Of a stretch of 64,000 nucleotides of DNA, positions 34,922 through 45,790 are shown piece after piece (position 1 is the stretch's first letter; each line of letters begins with the position of its first letter). Position numbers and translations under genes: made by a program. Source of the stretch: Homarus americanus (Eukaryota; Arthropoda; Malacostraca; Decapoda; Nephropidae); assembly GCF_018991925.1 (NCBI RefSeq), contig NW_024748870.1, positions 3,879,936 to 3,943,935 on the forward strand, given 5' to 3'. The notes under the pieces are model-generated. The model made no database searches and had not been told where the DNA came from. It was given only the letters and a program-made list of their open reading frames with translations.

Positions 34922-34922
<1 letters not shown>
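33101..34922. other. Non-coding stretch, nothing recognised
   Basis: 33840-33915 has a few CCACCACCAGTACCACC words; 34104-34137 is G-rich. No gene recognised. Confidence 0.4.
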
Positions 34923-34974
<52 letters not shown>

Positions 34975-35008
34975 CATTATTATCATCATTATTATTATTA
35001 TTATTATA
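34923..35008. repeat. (ATT)n microsatellite
   Basis: About 27 ATT units with ATC interruptions. The flank lacks the conserved 3' end of the (ATT)-tailed repeat family, so I do not assign it there. Confidence 0.93.
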
Positions 35009-35574
35009 GTTATTTTCATATTCCTTATACGTACATATTATCATTAATAAAAAAAATATTATTTTACTTAAATATTATCATTATAATTATTAACGTGACA
35101 GCCGCCACTTGAGATTATTTTCACGGAGACAAAGGCATGGCTGGGAATTTGACCTCGGCCGTACACTTTATCTTTATTTACATGAATAATAACTGTTTTT
35201 TGCCTCTTATATAAACACCCTAATAACCGTATGAAATGTGACTTATGTTGACGCCGGCAAGAAAATGCTAACCATCTTATCAACAACAAACCAATATAAT
35301 TCTACCACACACTTGAGACAGAAGAACAACAGCACCAAGAAAATATTAATATATGTAAACAGTTTGTATTGATCAGTAGACGGAGATAAAAAAAACCCAC
35401 AATGATAATGGCAAACAAGGAAGGTTAAGTTAGGTTAGGAACACTGCCTGGTGACGGTGTACTGCGCCAGCAACAGAACTAACATTGTGAAGAGAGTCTG
35501 ACAGATGACACAACTACATACGTACACTCCAGCACTTAATACTATGTCGTCCCTAACACACAAAACAAAGATAA
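35009..35574. other. Non-coding stretch, nothing recognised
   Basis: AT-rich spacer with no gene or transposon recognised. Confidence 0.4.
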
Positions 35575-36215
35575 TGAGAGAAATGAGTCAACAAGAAAAA
35601 TGAGTCGACAAGAGAAATGAGTCAACAAGAAAAATGAGTCGACAAGAGAAATGAGTCAACAAGAAAAATGAGTCGACAAGAGAAATGAGTCAACGAGATA
35701 AATGAGTCGACAAGAAAAATGAGTCAACAAGAGAAATGAGTCGACAAGAGAAATGAGTCAACAAGAGAAATGAGTCAACAAGAAAAATGAGTCAACAAGA
35801 AAAATGAGTCGACAAGAGAAATGAGTCAACGAGATAAATGAGTCGACAAGAAAAATGAGTCGACAAGAGAAATGAGTCAACAAGAAAAATGAGTCGACAA
35901 GAGAAATGAGTCAACGAGATAAATGAGTCAACAAGAAAAATGAGTCGACAAGAGAAATGAGTCAACAAGAAAAATGAGTCGACAAGAGAAATGAGTCAAC
36001 GAGATAAATGAGTCAACGAGATAAATGAGTCAACAAGAGATATGAGTCAACAAGAGAAATGAGTCAACAAGAGAAATGAGTCAACAAGAGATATGAGTCA
36101 ACAAGAGATATGAGTCAACAAGAGATATGAGTCAACAAGAGATATGAGTCAACAAGAGAAATGAATAAAAAAAGAGAAATGAGTTAAAAATGAGCTAACA
36201 AGACAAATGAGTTAA
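35575..36215. repeat. 17-bp minisatellite with AP-1 (TGAGTCA) cores
   Basis: Unit ATGAGTCAACAAGAGAA (variants AAAAA, AGATA, GATAT). By eye there are 34 units with the core, 23 as TGAGTCA and 11 as TGAGTCG, plus degraded units (TGAATAA, TGAGTTA, TGAGCTA) at the 3' end. TGAGTCA is the canonical AP-1 site. The TGAGTCG units are confined to the first two thirds, so the array has two compositional domains. Confidence 0.95.
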
Positions 36216-36481
36216 CTGTATAGGCCACAATATAAGTTAACGAGTATTAATTCAGTCCCTCCAGCTTATTCGCACAGACATTGGTGCCCACAGCAAGTCA
36301 CAGACACGGGTGATGGGATCGTTTACACAACAGAGAGATAGTGATTCCTCTCAACCAGCTGGTAATACTCGCCACGACCACCTGTGCCAGTGATGATGAA
36401 CCAGCAGGGAGTCTAATAAACCACCTCATTACGATGACAAACCCAATATCATTAGACTCAAGGGAATAATGCATCGTTGTC
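36216..36481. other. Non-coding stretch, nothing recognised
   Basis: Short spacer. Confidence 0.4.
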
Positions 36482-36600
36482 AAGGGTTAAGACATCATAC
36501 TCAATCAAATCATTGGACTCAAGAGCTAAGATGATCTTTCTCACTGGATTAATTCAATGTACTCAAAGAGGGTTAAGTCAGCGTACTCGGGATAGTGAGT
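36482..36600. repeat. Dispersed TACTCAAAGGGTTAAG units, locus 1
   Basis: Degenerate ~22-28 bp units of the type TACTCAAAGGGTTAAGTCAT. The same unit occurs at 45442-45560, 56285-56432 and 58930-59118. Confidence 0.55.
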
Positions 36601-36906
36601 GTGAGGTATGGGTGACGGGGTGAGAGGGCCAAGCTGTCAAAGGCGAGTGATGGCCACAACAATACGCTAGTTAGTGACAATGCTTATACTTGCAAGGTCT
36701 CTCTCTCTCTTCGTCACAGCAGGTAGAGGCAGGAGAATGACCTAAGGTGGTGAGAGAGGCCAAATACACAGCCGAAATTCCCTCGACACTTGGCAATATC
36801 TGGCATCTAGTTGTGGGTCATATAAGAGCTTGGTTTACAGCTTCTAGACGACACGGCTTCTCATTATGCAGGAATTAACATGAACACAACACTAAAGGGA
36901 TTATTA

Positions 36907-37015
36907 TACAGTTACGGAGAAAAATTCCTGGACACAGATGGCGCTGTAAGTATATCCGCTGGTGTTAGTACAGTTTTGAATAGCAATGTATAGGAACTTT
37001 TGATCCTCACTGTAC
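36907..37015. mobile_element. ~110-bp Tc1/mariner-like MITE
   Basis: Left end TACAGTTACGGAGAAAAATT then CCTGGACA; right end on the minus strand TACAGTGAGGATCAAAAGTT then CCTATACA. The ends agree at roughly three quarters of positions with one shift. TA dinucleotides border both ends. The CAGT...AAAAAxTTCCTxxACA layout is Tc1/mariner-like. There is no ORF. Confidence 0.5.
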
Positions 37016-37526
37016 ACCCATATCAACACGGGAGGTCAAAAAAGAACGAATTGGATGGTTTTCTTTTTATCATTATTAAAGTTGTGGACGAGAGGTTTAT
37101 CACAAATAGGTCACACTTGCTGGCCTTATGAGATACGCGGCCACAGGTGGTTATCTGTTAATTACTGCCACTCAATACAGGTGTCACTCAAGGAAGGAAT
37201 GTGTCTTATTAATCTGTGTCGCTCGCAGACGGTGGTAAACACAAAGCCGGCGCCCTCAATAATGTGGAAGATTCCTGTCTTATCTATACACCCTTAACCC
37301 CCGCCCCCCCCCACACACTTTCATCTTAATCCACAATTTATGATTCGTGTACAGCATAAATACGTGTTGCACCAAGGTAAATTACAGTTGTGTTAAATTA
37401 TACCGAGTGTACACACGCTAGATGTCTCAGTGTCATTCTCTTTTATTCATTTATTTACTTTTCAAGGAGACATCTCGCCGGGTCCAGCGAGCTTTCACTA
37501 TCCCTCAGGGGTCGGCGTCCAAGACC
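37016..37526. other. Non-coding stretch, nothing recognised
   Basis: An 80-codon frame at 37055-37297 has no recognisable domain. Confidence 0.35.
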
Positions 37527-37625
37527 TTACCCCCTGCACTACGGGACGCCATTTTTAATATTGCATACAACTAACGCCAGGCGATGTTATTCTGGTCAGA
37601 GGGGACCCCGTACACAAGGGGTTAA
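37527..37625 (+). mobile_element. TTAA-ended mini-element, copy 3
   Basis: CTGCACTACGGGACGCCA ... GCGATGTTATTC ... GGACCCCGTACACAAGGGG then TTAA (37622-37625). Left TTAA reads TTAC. Same length (99 bp) as copy 1 but more diverged in the middle. Confidence 0.6.
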
Positions 37626-38508
37626 TGACATCACTCTTAAAAGTCTCAGAAAGAATGTTAGTGTTACGTAGTTTTAACTTTACAGAACATAACTGAGACT
37701 TGCTCCCTGGAAATAATTCACAGCTCCTATTAACAGTTTCCCGTGGCTCTGACCTAACGGGGAAAGACTTTCATAATTCCATTTTCATCAACTCGTGGAA
37801 GAGACAACAATTCTTTTAGTATTTATGTATGAAACTCAACAGAAATATATATTCTAGCCTCGTGTATGAGTCACTATTAGACGCCAGCTGAAAGAAATGT
37901 CGACAAAACTACAACATCAATAACACTAAGGTGGAAAAGATGTCGTTTGTGGCGATATTCTCTGTCAACTTTAACAAAATAAAAATAAAATAATTCACAG
38001 AAACTATTAGCTTGTGTGGTAATGTCTAAAAGAACGAACACATCACTGGCAACAGTCATGTGGGGAAACACTTCCTCGGAACAGAAAGAGAGAGAGAGTG
38101 TTTGTAATACATCATGTCCATTGGCAACATAGTGTACATACATTTCCTTGTCTGGCCGGGCGGGAAGAGAGCCGAGTCAAACCGCCTGGTATTTCCTCCC
38201 CCATTAGCCGGGTCTTCACGTCTAAAAGGGTTTTTATTAATTTTTCCCCCAAAACGCCATTTGGTTTATTATTCACTACCTCTAAATCATTCCCCTCATT
38301 AATAATATTCACTGTGAAATCATTAACCTAAGTACGTGTTCATAAAAGATAAATGTATAAACAGATCGAATGTTAGGACCTACGTGAGGGAGAGGCGAGG
38401 ACTTCCAATCAAAGCCGGTCTCCACACACACGTTCATAGGTTACATTTTCCATGCTGTTTGCCTGCGTGTGTGTGTGTGTGTGTGTGTGCGTAATCCTTA
38501 ATCAGTAC

Positions 38509-38510
<2 letters not shown>
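37626..38510. other. Non-coding, with a short (GT)n
   Basis: (GT)n at 38467-38489. Nothing else recognised. Confidence 0.4.

Positions 38511-38557
<47 letters not shown>
38511..38557. repeat. (AG)n microsatellite
   Basis: About 23 AG units. Confidence 0.96.
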
Positions 38558-38559
<2 letters not shown>

Positions 38560-38781
38560 AGCTAACGTGTGGGAGAGAGACAATTCATTATCTACCCCTT
38601 TATCTCTTCTCCTGACCAAGTGACGAGATATCTCCCAATTATCGGAGTAAAAATAGCGAGAAAAAAAATAAAATATTCATTAGTTTTGTTCATTTGTCAT
38701 CACTTTAGGCAAACGACTTCATATCATATCACCTACACAAGCAATGCTAAACTGAGACTACGTTTTGTGTACGAACTGAAG

Positions 38782-38825
38782 ACAGACAGACAGATAGATA
38801 GACAGACAGACAGACAGACAGCCAG

Positions 38826-38882
<57 letters not shown>
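38782..38882. repeat. (CAGA)n followed by (GA)n
   Basis: CAGA/GATA tetranucleotides to about 38820, then a short GCCAGCCA spacer and about 27 GA units. Confidence 0.95.
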
Positions 38883-38884
<2 letters not shown>

Positions 38885-38974
38885 AACACACAGATGTAAC
38901 CAAGTCACTTTCAAGTTAACAATTCGTGGCTGTTTTGTATACGTGTGCGCTGATGGTGTTTACAGCCTCCAGTG

Positions 38975-39160
38975 AAAATGTCGAATGAATGAGTGACGAA
39001 TGACAGTGACAAGTGAGAAATGAGTGAGTGATAGTGACAAAATACAGTGATAGTGACGAATGGTAGTGATAATGACGAATGGCAGTGACAAATGACTGAT
39101 AGTTACGAATGAGTAATATTGATAAAGGGTAATGAGAAGAATGATATAAATTTTAAAGCT
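38975..39160. repeat. GTGACGAATG-type degenerate repeat
   Basis: Loose 10-14 bp words (AGTGACAAATGA, GTGATAGTGACGAATG) that may be an ancestor of the 13-bp array downstream. Confidence 0.5.
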
Positions 39161-39182
39161 TACTTTTTACAGCAAGTTAAAC

Positions 39183-39330
39183 ATACACACACACACACAC
39201 ACACGTCCACCCACACACACGCCCACCCACACACACAAACACTCACTACCACCATGCAAACATCCCCAGACACACCCCACCCACCCACACACACACACAC
39301 ACCCCACACACACCCACACCCACCCACACA
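39183..39330. repeat. CA/CCCA-rich tract
   Basis: CACACA runs with CCCACCCACACAC interruptions. Confidence 0.85.
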
Positions 39331-39416
39331 CTGTACAATCATAACAACATCAACTAGAGTAAAGCCACTGTATAAGGAATAAAAATAATAATGTGCAATC
39401 AGGTTCGTGGCAAGTA

Positions 39417-39830
39417 AGGAGTGATAGTGAAGAGTGATAGTGAAGAGTGATGGTGAGGAATGATGGTGAGGAGTGATAGTGAAGAGTGATGGTGAGGAGT
39501 GATGGTGAGGAGTGATGGTGAGGAATGATGGTGAGGAATGATGGTGAGGAGTGATGGTGAGGAATGATGGTGAGGAGTGATGGTGAGGAATGATGGTGAG
39601 GAATGATGGTGAGGTGATGTTGATGATGTTGAGGTGATGGTGAGGAGTGATGGTGAGGAATGATGGTGAGGAGTGATGGTGAGGAATGATGGTGAGGAGT
39701 GATGGTGAGGAATGATGGTGTGGAGTGATGGTGAGTGATGGGGAGGAGTGATGGTGAGGAATGATAGTGAGAAGTGATAGTGAGAAGCGATAGTGAGGAG
39801 TGATGGTGAATGATAGTGAGTGATGGTGAG
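39417..39830. repeat. 13-bp minisatellite, about 30 copies
   Basis: GGTGAGGAATGAT alternating with GGTGAGGAGTGAT, in places giving a 26-bp dimer. The His/Ser/Pro frames on the minus strand are a by-product. Confidence 0.93.
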
Positions 39831-39890
39831 ACCTATGCCATTTCCGCCACCCACTATTAACCCCTTCACCCAACCTAACTTAACCTAACC

Positions 39891-39962
39891 TAACCTCCTT
39901 CACTACGGGGACCTCACTTAATCTTTTATTTGGCTGACGCAAGACGATTTTATTCAGGAAAC
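39891..39962 (+). mobile_element. TTAA-ended mini-element, partial copy 4
   Basis: TAACCTCCTTCACTACGGGG then ... GACGATTTTATTCAG, followed by divergence. It begins inside a short CCTAACCTAA run (39870-39895). The right end is missing. Confidence 0.5.
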
Positions 39963-40139
39963 CCGCACACACAGCTCCTCTAAATGACAGCGAGACGTGT
40001 GTTTGTCTGTCAGTTAGGCTGTACAGTGTAGAGGGAGGCGGATTACCACCAATAAACTATGGGACTCAAGACTGATTTAAGAATATATCCCACGTGAGCG
40101 ATTCCTATTTGGATGATCGTCTGTATAAGCGATTATATG
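39963..40139. other. Short unique spacer
   Basis: Nothing recognised. Confidence 0.4.
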
Positions 40140-40345
40140 TGACCTAACCTAACCTAATCTAACCTAACCTATTCTAACCTAATCTGACCAAATCTAAATT
40201 AACTTGAACCTATCCTAATTTAACCCAGCCTAATCTAATGTAACGTAACCCAATTTAAGCCTAATCCAACACTAACCTAACCCAACACTAACCTAATCTA
40301 ACCAAAGCAAACGCTAACCTAACCTTACCTAACCTGATCATTTAA
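40140..40345 (-). repeat. Degenerate CCTAA block (TTAGG, minus strand)
   Basis: About 200 bp of ACCTAACCTAATCTAACC words. Perfect CCTAA runs never exceed about three units, so this is an old or drifting interstitial block. Confidence 0.65.
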
Positions 40346-40744
40346 CAGACAAACATTCAAGTGGGATTAACACCAAATTTAAAACATACTTCATAAACCA
40401 AGAAAAATACAAAACCCCTGTAACTTTATAAGACGTGTTTTGCTTTGACCATGACCTTTGCATAGTGGCCCACCAAGATTACATACAAAGGTCAGAGGTC
40501 ATCTGGGATTCTAGAGGAGGATTGAGCGAACGAGCGTCAGGACAGCGGCGCAGGGCGTGGGTGTTGGTTGGCCTCGTCAGAGTCAAACACACGGATCGAT
40601 GTCCAGCCTCAACTCCCGAGGTTTTTATTTTTATTTTTTTTTATTGACCATAAATACAACAATAAAAATCCTACGTAAATCAATTGTCATTTATAATTGC
40701 ACCTTTACTGTCGAATATAACAGCATATTTTTGTTTAGTTCTAA

Positions 40745-40746
<2 letters not shown>
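40346..40746. other. Non-coding stretch, nothing recognised
   Basis: AT-rich; nothing recognised. Confidence 0.4.

Positions 40747-40839
<93 letters not shown>
40747..40839. repeat. (GT)n microsatellite
   Basis: About 46 GT units with one GA at the start. Confidence 0.97.
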
Positions 40840-40841
<2 letters not shown>

Positions 40842-41077
40842 CCATCTCGTAATTGTATTTACAAGTTATATGGCAGTAAACTTACTTCATGCAGTCTCTG
40901 AACTACCGAATCTGAATAACCAGCAAGAGATGAGAGAGCCATTCCCATAAGAGATGACTTACGACAAAAGGCAAATTCTTGATAAAGAGAAATTCGACTC
41001 CACAATGAAGACAAACTGAGCAGGATGTATTATATTGCACGGCTGCCATAAGAACACTCCCTATACTGTGTCCTGGA

Positions 41078-41376
41078 AGGGGTCAGGACAAAATCCCTCT
41101 TAAGACAATAGCCCCCCCCGGACAAAACTCCCTCAGTTAAAGTGCAAAATAGGTTAGGTATTGTAGTCTTATGATATAATAAATGTAATATAATAAAAAT
41201 AATGATTAAAAAATTCTCATTATTTGTCCTGGGAGCTTTTCTCCGAGGGGGATTTTCTCCTAGGGGGATTTTCTCCTAGGGGGATTTTCTCCTAGGGGGC
41301 TTTTCTCCTAGGGGGCTTTTCTCCTAGGGGGCTTTTCTCCTAGGGGACTTTTGTCTTAGGGGGCTTTTGTCCTACA
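41078..41376. repeat. Inverted pair of 16-bp CCTAGGGGG arrays
   Basis: 41227-41376 is a direct array of CCTAGGGGGATTTTCT (later GGGGGCTTTTCT), about nine copies. 41078-41135 holds two units in the opposite orientation (AGGACAAAATCCCTCTTAAG, then GGACAAAACTCCCTC). The two arms, about 90 bp apart, can fold as a hairpin, and CCTAGG within each unit is itself palindromic. Confidence 0.75.
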
Positions 41377-44091
41377 CTCGTCCTGGAAACCATACACACA
41401 GCCACAAGTTCTTTGACCAACCACTGCGTATGTTTACTTCTCGTAATATGACACTCACTTAAAACTCTTTATGGACGATGGTTTGAGCCACCGTCCTCAA
41501 GGAGCTCAAAAACCTATTACTTTAAATTGGTTAAAACTTATACCCTCGTCTTATAAGAAGATAAAACGATAATAAGGTCTTAAACCATCGTCCTCTTGAA
41601 CCAGAAACATAAATGGAATAAATTATATCCTAAAGAACTCATCCATCATCCCTAAAGTGTTAAACCATCATCCTTAAAGTTTTAAAGGAAGAGGGACGCA
41701 CATTCACCAGGCCGTCCCTCATTACCACCACCATGAACAAGTACCACAAAAGCACAACTAACGGCATGTGAGGCTTTACACCGTGGCCATTCCCTCCCCC
41801 TCTCTCTCTCTCCCTCTCTCTCACTTCTTATTCATTTTTTTTATTATTTTTGCAGGTTTTTACAGTTGGTTTGAGAAATAAGATACGTCATGTTAACTGC
41901 AGACTAGCAATCTTTCCGTCAAGTCCCTCGAGAGATACACTAATGGTTAAAAATAAGCGAAAATTAACGTCAGGAACTGAGGCCACACGGAGACGAGCTG
42001 TCTGGCAATGAGCAGGATACAATTCATGAGTATTTTACTAGAATTTATTTTGGAACTTTTACCAAAAACTTGACTGAAATTTGTGTTTTTGTTTCAGTTG
42101 AAGATGAGTCAGTTTGGAGAGTTAGTGGGAGTAATATGTCTACAGGGAATGCCGGGATTGGCTGAGGCATGTGTCTACCATAACCACATGGCTTGATGGC
42201 ATCATGGCTGCCATCGTGACGAGAGGCGGTGTACGAGACGTCGGACGCTGCTTCCTCGAATCTGACCTTTCACCCCCCTGCATAAGGAGGGTCAAAGGTC
42301 ACGGGAGTCTGGGGGTGAAGCGGTTATGTAAGTCATGCTGTCTTGCTGTACGGTAGGGAACATTACCCTACACCAACCTAATAATGGCGAGCAATTCAAG
42401 TTAAGGCCCAACGCTGGTTTACAATTGTCATAACTTTCGTGCGAGGCTTTAGTGTGCCAAAATACCAACTAAAGGACGCGCTGAGATAACTTCTGAGTCG
42501 TGCTGAGAGAGGCTGCGAGCTGAGGATACACCTTAACCCACCTGATGTCTCGCATAAATTATTCATCTCACCCTCAGGTAGAGTCACGGCCTTAAGAGCC
42601 TTACTCACGGCAGTTCGGGGTCACTAACCCGCCTTGTAGTAGCAGGCAAGAATTGGATGGTCATAACTGTGTGTGTGTGTGTGTGTGTGAGGAGGGAGAT
42701 AAACAAGCTGTGGTGGTGGGGGGGGGGTGGGTCATGGCACAGGCTGGGGGGTAACCGCAGCACTCAGGGGCAAGAACCAGGCCACCGTTGTTCATACACT
42801 GCACTCAGCTTGGGGAAAGTCTTACTACCTGCTTCACGAGGAAACACTCCAGCAGACGCCGCTCCCTACATCTGCTCCGTATTTTCCCTCTTATATGGCC
42901 CAGAAAGACGGGATTATTCAGGTTCATTCTACGTCATTTATATTATTTTGTGAGAAATATTTTACACAAACCTGAACCCAAACTTTATATTGGATGTGAT
43001 AAGAACTGACGACAAAGTCTTCATCGTCTGGCTCCTCAGGTCACCGTGTCTGGGTTAAAATTTTCCCTCTCACTGGACAAGACGAGGTCGACGACAAATT
43101 ACACAATGGTATACAAGAAAAAAACAAAGTACTGTACAAGTATATTGAATCTAAGGCCGAGTCAGACAGGCGAGGACAAGCCCGTCTGGGGTGAGGTGGA
43201 GGGTGTGGCGACGACCAGCCTGGGGGAACGAGTGAAGGAGGAGGTGGGGGGGAGGGGGGGGGAATGATGTGGCAGCGTGATGGCGCCGGCAAGGGACTGG
43301 CGCCTGTTTGACATGCATTTCCACGTTTCAGCGAAAGACGTAGATAGCCACGACCACTTTGTTAATTATTCACGACAGAAGAAAACCGCGTCCATCTAGT
43401 GTGGCAAATGTCTTTTGTAAACATGTCTGGTTGCTTCCTTACTAGGGCTGGACACCAGTACCAAGACAAGCACTGCATGCAACACAATGGCGACCGCTGT
43501 GTCCTACATAAGATGTGCGATGCTTCGTTCCTTTTTACATGTCCAGACAGTTTCGAAAAACAGGTGCGAGCTCCAGTGACGGTCCTCCAGAAGCGTTCAA
43601 GGTGTGGGTCGAGTGATGGAGAAAATCTAAATGAAAATACCAGCATGAATAAGGACCATTCGTGCAATTAATTCATTACTGAAGGAGGAGGAGAGCAGAG
43701 TTCAGCCATTTAATGAATTGTGACAACTTCAGAAAAAAATCACCGACTTTTCACTCGTTATAATGATCAGTATCTAATATTAAAATGTTAGGTGCACATC
43801 ACCCCCCAGACAGCTTGAAGTGGACTTACCATAAAGCTCAACATCAACAACTAGACAATAATAAATCGATGATGTTGACGTTTATAGAAAACTTTGGTGA
43901 CATTTTTGTGTTTGTGAAGAAGGATGACAGTTACAGTATGGGAACATGAACGGCGATAAACTTCCGCTGTTAACGCCCCTGTAACGTTATGTTCACTGTT
44001 ACTGTACTTTGTAGAAAATAAAAATAGTTATAATATTAGGGTGTTAATGATTTTGTTAATAATTATCAAGACCTAAGATCAACCTACTCTT
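41377..44091. other. Long non-coding stretch
   Basis: Nothing recognised with confidence. 41465-41690 repeats TTAAACCATCGTCCTC-like words; (GT)n at 42667-42688; a G9 run near 42719; G-rich 43223-43263. A polypyrimidine-CAG at 42083-42098 looks like a splice acceptor, but the frame after it (from 42104) closes after about 30 codons. A 90-codon frame at 43399-43671 is Cys-rich without a known domain. Confidence 0.35.
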
Positions 44092-44330
44092 AAGTAACCT
44101 AACCTAACCTTAACTAACTTAATCTCCCCTAACTTAACATAATCTAACCTTACTTATCTCAACCTATCTAACCTAACTTAACATAACCTTACCAGATTGA
44201 ACATTGCTTAACCTCACTTAACCTAACACTACTTAACATAACATAACCTTACATAACCTAACCTTACCTTACATAACATAATCTAACACAACCTTACTTT
44301 ACCATAATTAACCTAACCTAACCTCCATAT
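44092..44330 (-). repeat. Degenerate CCTAA block
   Basis: TAACCTAACCTTAACTAACT-type words over about 240 bp, more degraded than the 40.1 kb block. Confidence 0.6.
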
Positions 44331-44402
44331 AATAACGTAAACTATTTCAATCATTCTTTATCCAGAGACTAACTTTACTTTGACTCTTTCTTAACCCAGC
44401 CC

Positions 44403-44451
44403 ATGACCTGCAGCGTTCTTAACACACACATACACACACACACACACACAC
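44403..44451. repeat. (CA)n microsatellite, imperfect
   Basis: CA run with TA interruptions near 44430. Confidence 0.85.
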
Positions 44452-44564
44452 TATGGATGGTAGCCTTACGTGACCACACATATAGTAGGGCAAGAGACCA
44501 TCCCCGGCCATCATCTGTAAACTAATATAATCTGTCTCATCAATTCATGTTCCTTCGCCTTATA

Positions 44565-44683
44565 GTAATGAAAGCTTTTGTTAAACGACCCACCTACCCC
44601 ATGTCTTTGTATGTAATAAGTCATTTCTGTCCAATGTTTATTTTTCAATCTTCGGACTGCTGAACTTTTTTAATAAACCGTTA

Positions 44684-44719
<36 letters not shown>

Positions 44720-44722
44720 GTT
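44565..44722 (+). mobile_element. Dispersed repeat with (ATT)n tail, copy 3
   Basis: AATGAAAGCTTTTGTTAAAC ... ATGTAATAAGTCATTTCTGT ... TTTAATAAACCGTTAATTAT then about ten ATT units. This is the best-preserved match to the copy at 25814-25945 and differs by a ~10 bp insertion (ACCCACCTAC). Confidence 0.75.
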
Positions 44723-44757
44723 ATACACACACACTAACCTGTGCTATGCTGTAACAG

Positions 44758-45003
44758 AAAGTATTGTAAAAGAAGCAATAAAAGTAGCAGCAGTAGTAAC
44801 AAAAAGAGTAGCAGTAGTAACAAAAGTAACAGCAGAAACAAAAGTAGCAGTAAAAGTAACAAAAGTAGCAGTAAAAGTAACAAAAGTAACAGTAAAAGTA
44901 ACCAAAGTAGCAGTAAAAGTAACCAACGTAGCAGTAAAAGTAACAAAAGTAGCAATAAAAGTAACCAAAGTAGCAGTAAAAGTAGCACCAACAGCAGTAT
45001 CAC
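44758..45003. repeat. 21-bp minisatellite
   Basis: Unit GTAACCAAAGTAGCAGTAAA plus A, about 11 copies, made from related 6-9 bp words. It starts directly after the (ATT)-tailed copy 3. Confidence 0.9.
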
Positions 45004-45441
45004 TTTAACTGGCTAATGAATCTTTCTTAATTTTCTGCACAGGATGAAGGGCAGCAGAGCCTCAGTGACCCCGTCAAGGGATTAACTCCTTCATTAACTC
45101 TCATATTTTCTACAACATTATTTTTTTTTACAGTATAGCGACAGTGAAGTGCAGTGAGTGACAGTGGCAGAGATGGTATAATACAGTGAAGACTCCATAT
45201 AACGCACTTCTCCATATAATCCGTTATTTAGTTTTTCCTTACGTAACGGATTCTCTATAAACGGACTTCACCATATAATCCGGAATTTGGGTTTTTTCCA
45301 TACGTAACGGATCATCAATATAACGGGCTTTCATCTCTACAGTGTTCGTTTGATGGAGCAGTTTATACATACTGATGATTATGGAGTAAAATACAAAACA
45401 AGAATTCTTCCTTCATTTGTTTCTGTGTACTGAAGGGTTAT

Positions 45442-45555
45442 ATTAACCCCTTGAGGACGATGTTTTAACCCCTTGATGTTTTAACCCCTTGACGATGATG
45501 TTTTAACCCTTTGAGGACGTTTTAACCCTTTGATGACGATGATTTAACCCCTTGA

Positions 45556-45560
<5 letters not shown>
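45442..45560. repeat. Dispersed TTAACCCCTTGAGGACGATG units, locus 2
   Basis: About five head-to-tail units of 17-27 bp (TTAACCCCTTGAGGACGATG, TTAACCCTTTGATGACGATG), the reverse complement of the 36.5 kb and 59.0 kb units. Confidence 0.75.

Positions 45561-45566
<6 letters not shown>

Positions 45567-45588
<22 letters not shown>
45567..45588. repeat. (GT)n microsatellite, short
   Basis: About 11 GT units. Confidence 0.85.
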
Positions 45589-45589
<1 letters not shown>

Positions 45590-45639
45590 CCTTACTATAT
45601 AAACTGGAAACACCTGCCACTTCACGAACATGTCTTCCT

Positions 45640-45790
45640 GGTCGCCGGCCGAGTGGGCAGGTCGGCCGAGTGGTGAGGCCAGCATTGGTCAGGTCGGCCC
45701 TACCATTACACCTGACATGGTTGGTCCCTGAGCCCGAAGCTTCAGGGCTCCTCGGGGGGGAGATATTCTTAAAGGGTCTGAACTAACAAT
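45640..45790 (+). other. Possible tRNA-derived SINE remnant
   Basis: GGTCGGCCGAGTGGTGAGGC resembles a tRNA-Leu-type A box, and TGGTTGGTCCCTGAGCC lies where a B box could be, but it is a poor match. I see no second copy in the window. Confidence 0.15.

Noticed and set aside
34915..35010. (ATT)n after AAACGTTT as a further copy of the (ATT)-tailed repeat family.
   Set aside because: The flank lacks the AATAAACCGTTAATT end and the conserved upstream words.
39160..39873. 237-codon minus-strand frame rich in His/Ser/Pro.
   Set aside because: It is the reverse of a 13-bp minisatellite plus CA-rich sequence and has no non-repetitive core.
42083..42200. Polypyrimidine tract and CAG followed by ATGAGTCAGTTTGG, resembling an acceptor and exon start.
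   Set aside because: The frame closes after about 30 codons with no donor that would extend it and no similarity that I know.
43399..43671. 90-codon Cys-containing plus-strand frame as a possible exon.
   Set aside because: I recognise no domain or Cys spacing, and I see no convincing acceptor and donor pair around it.
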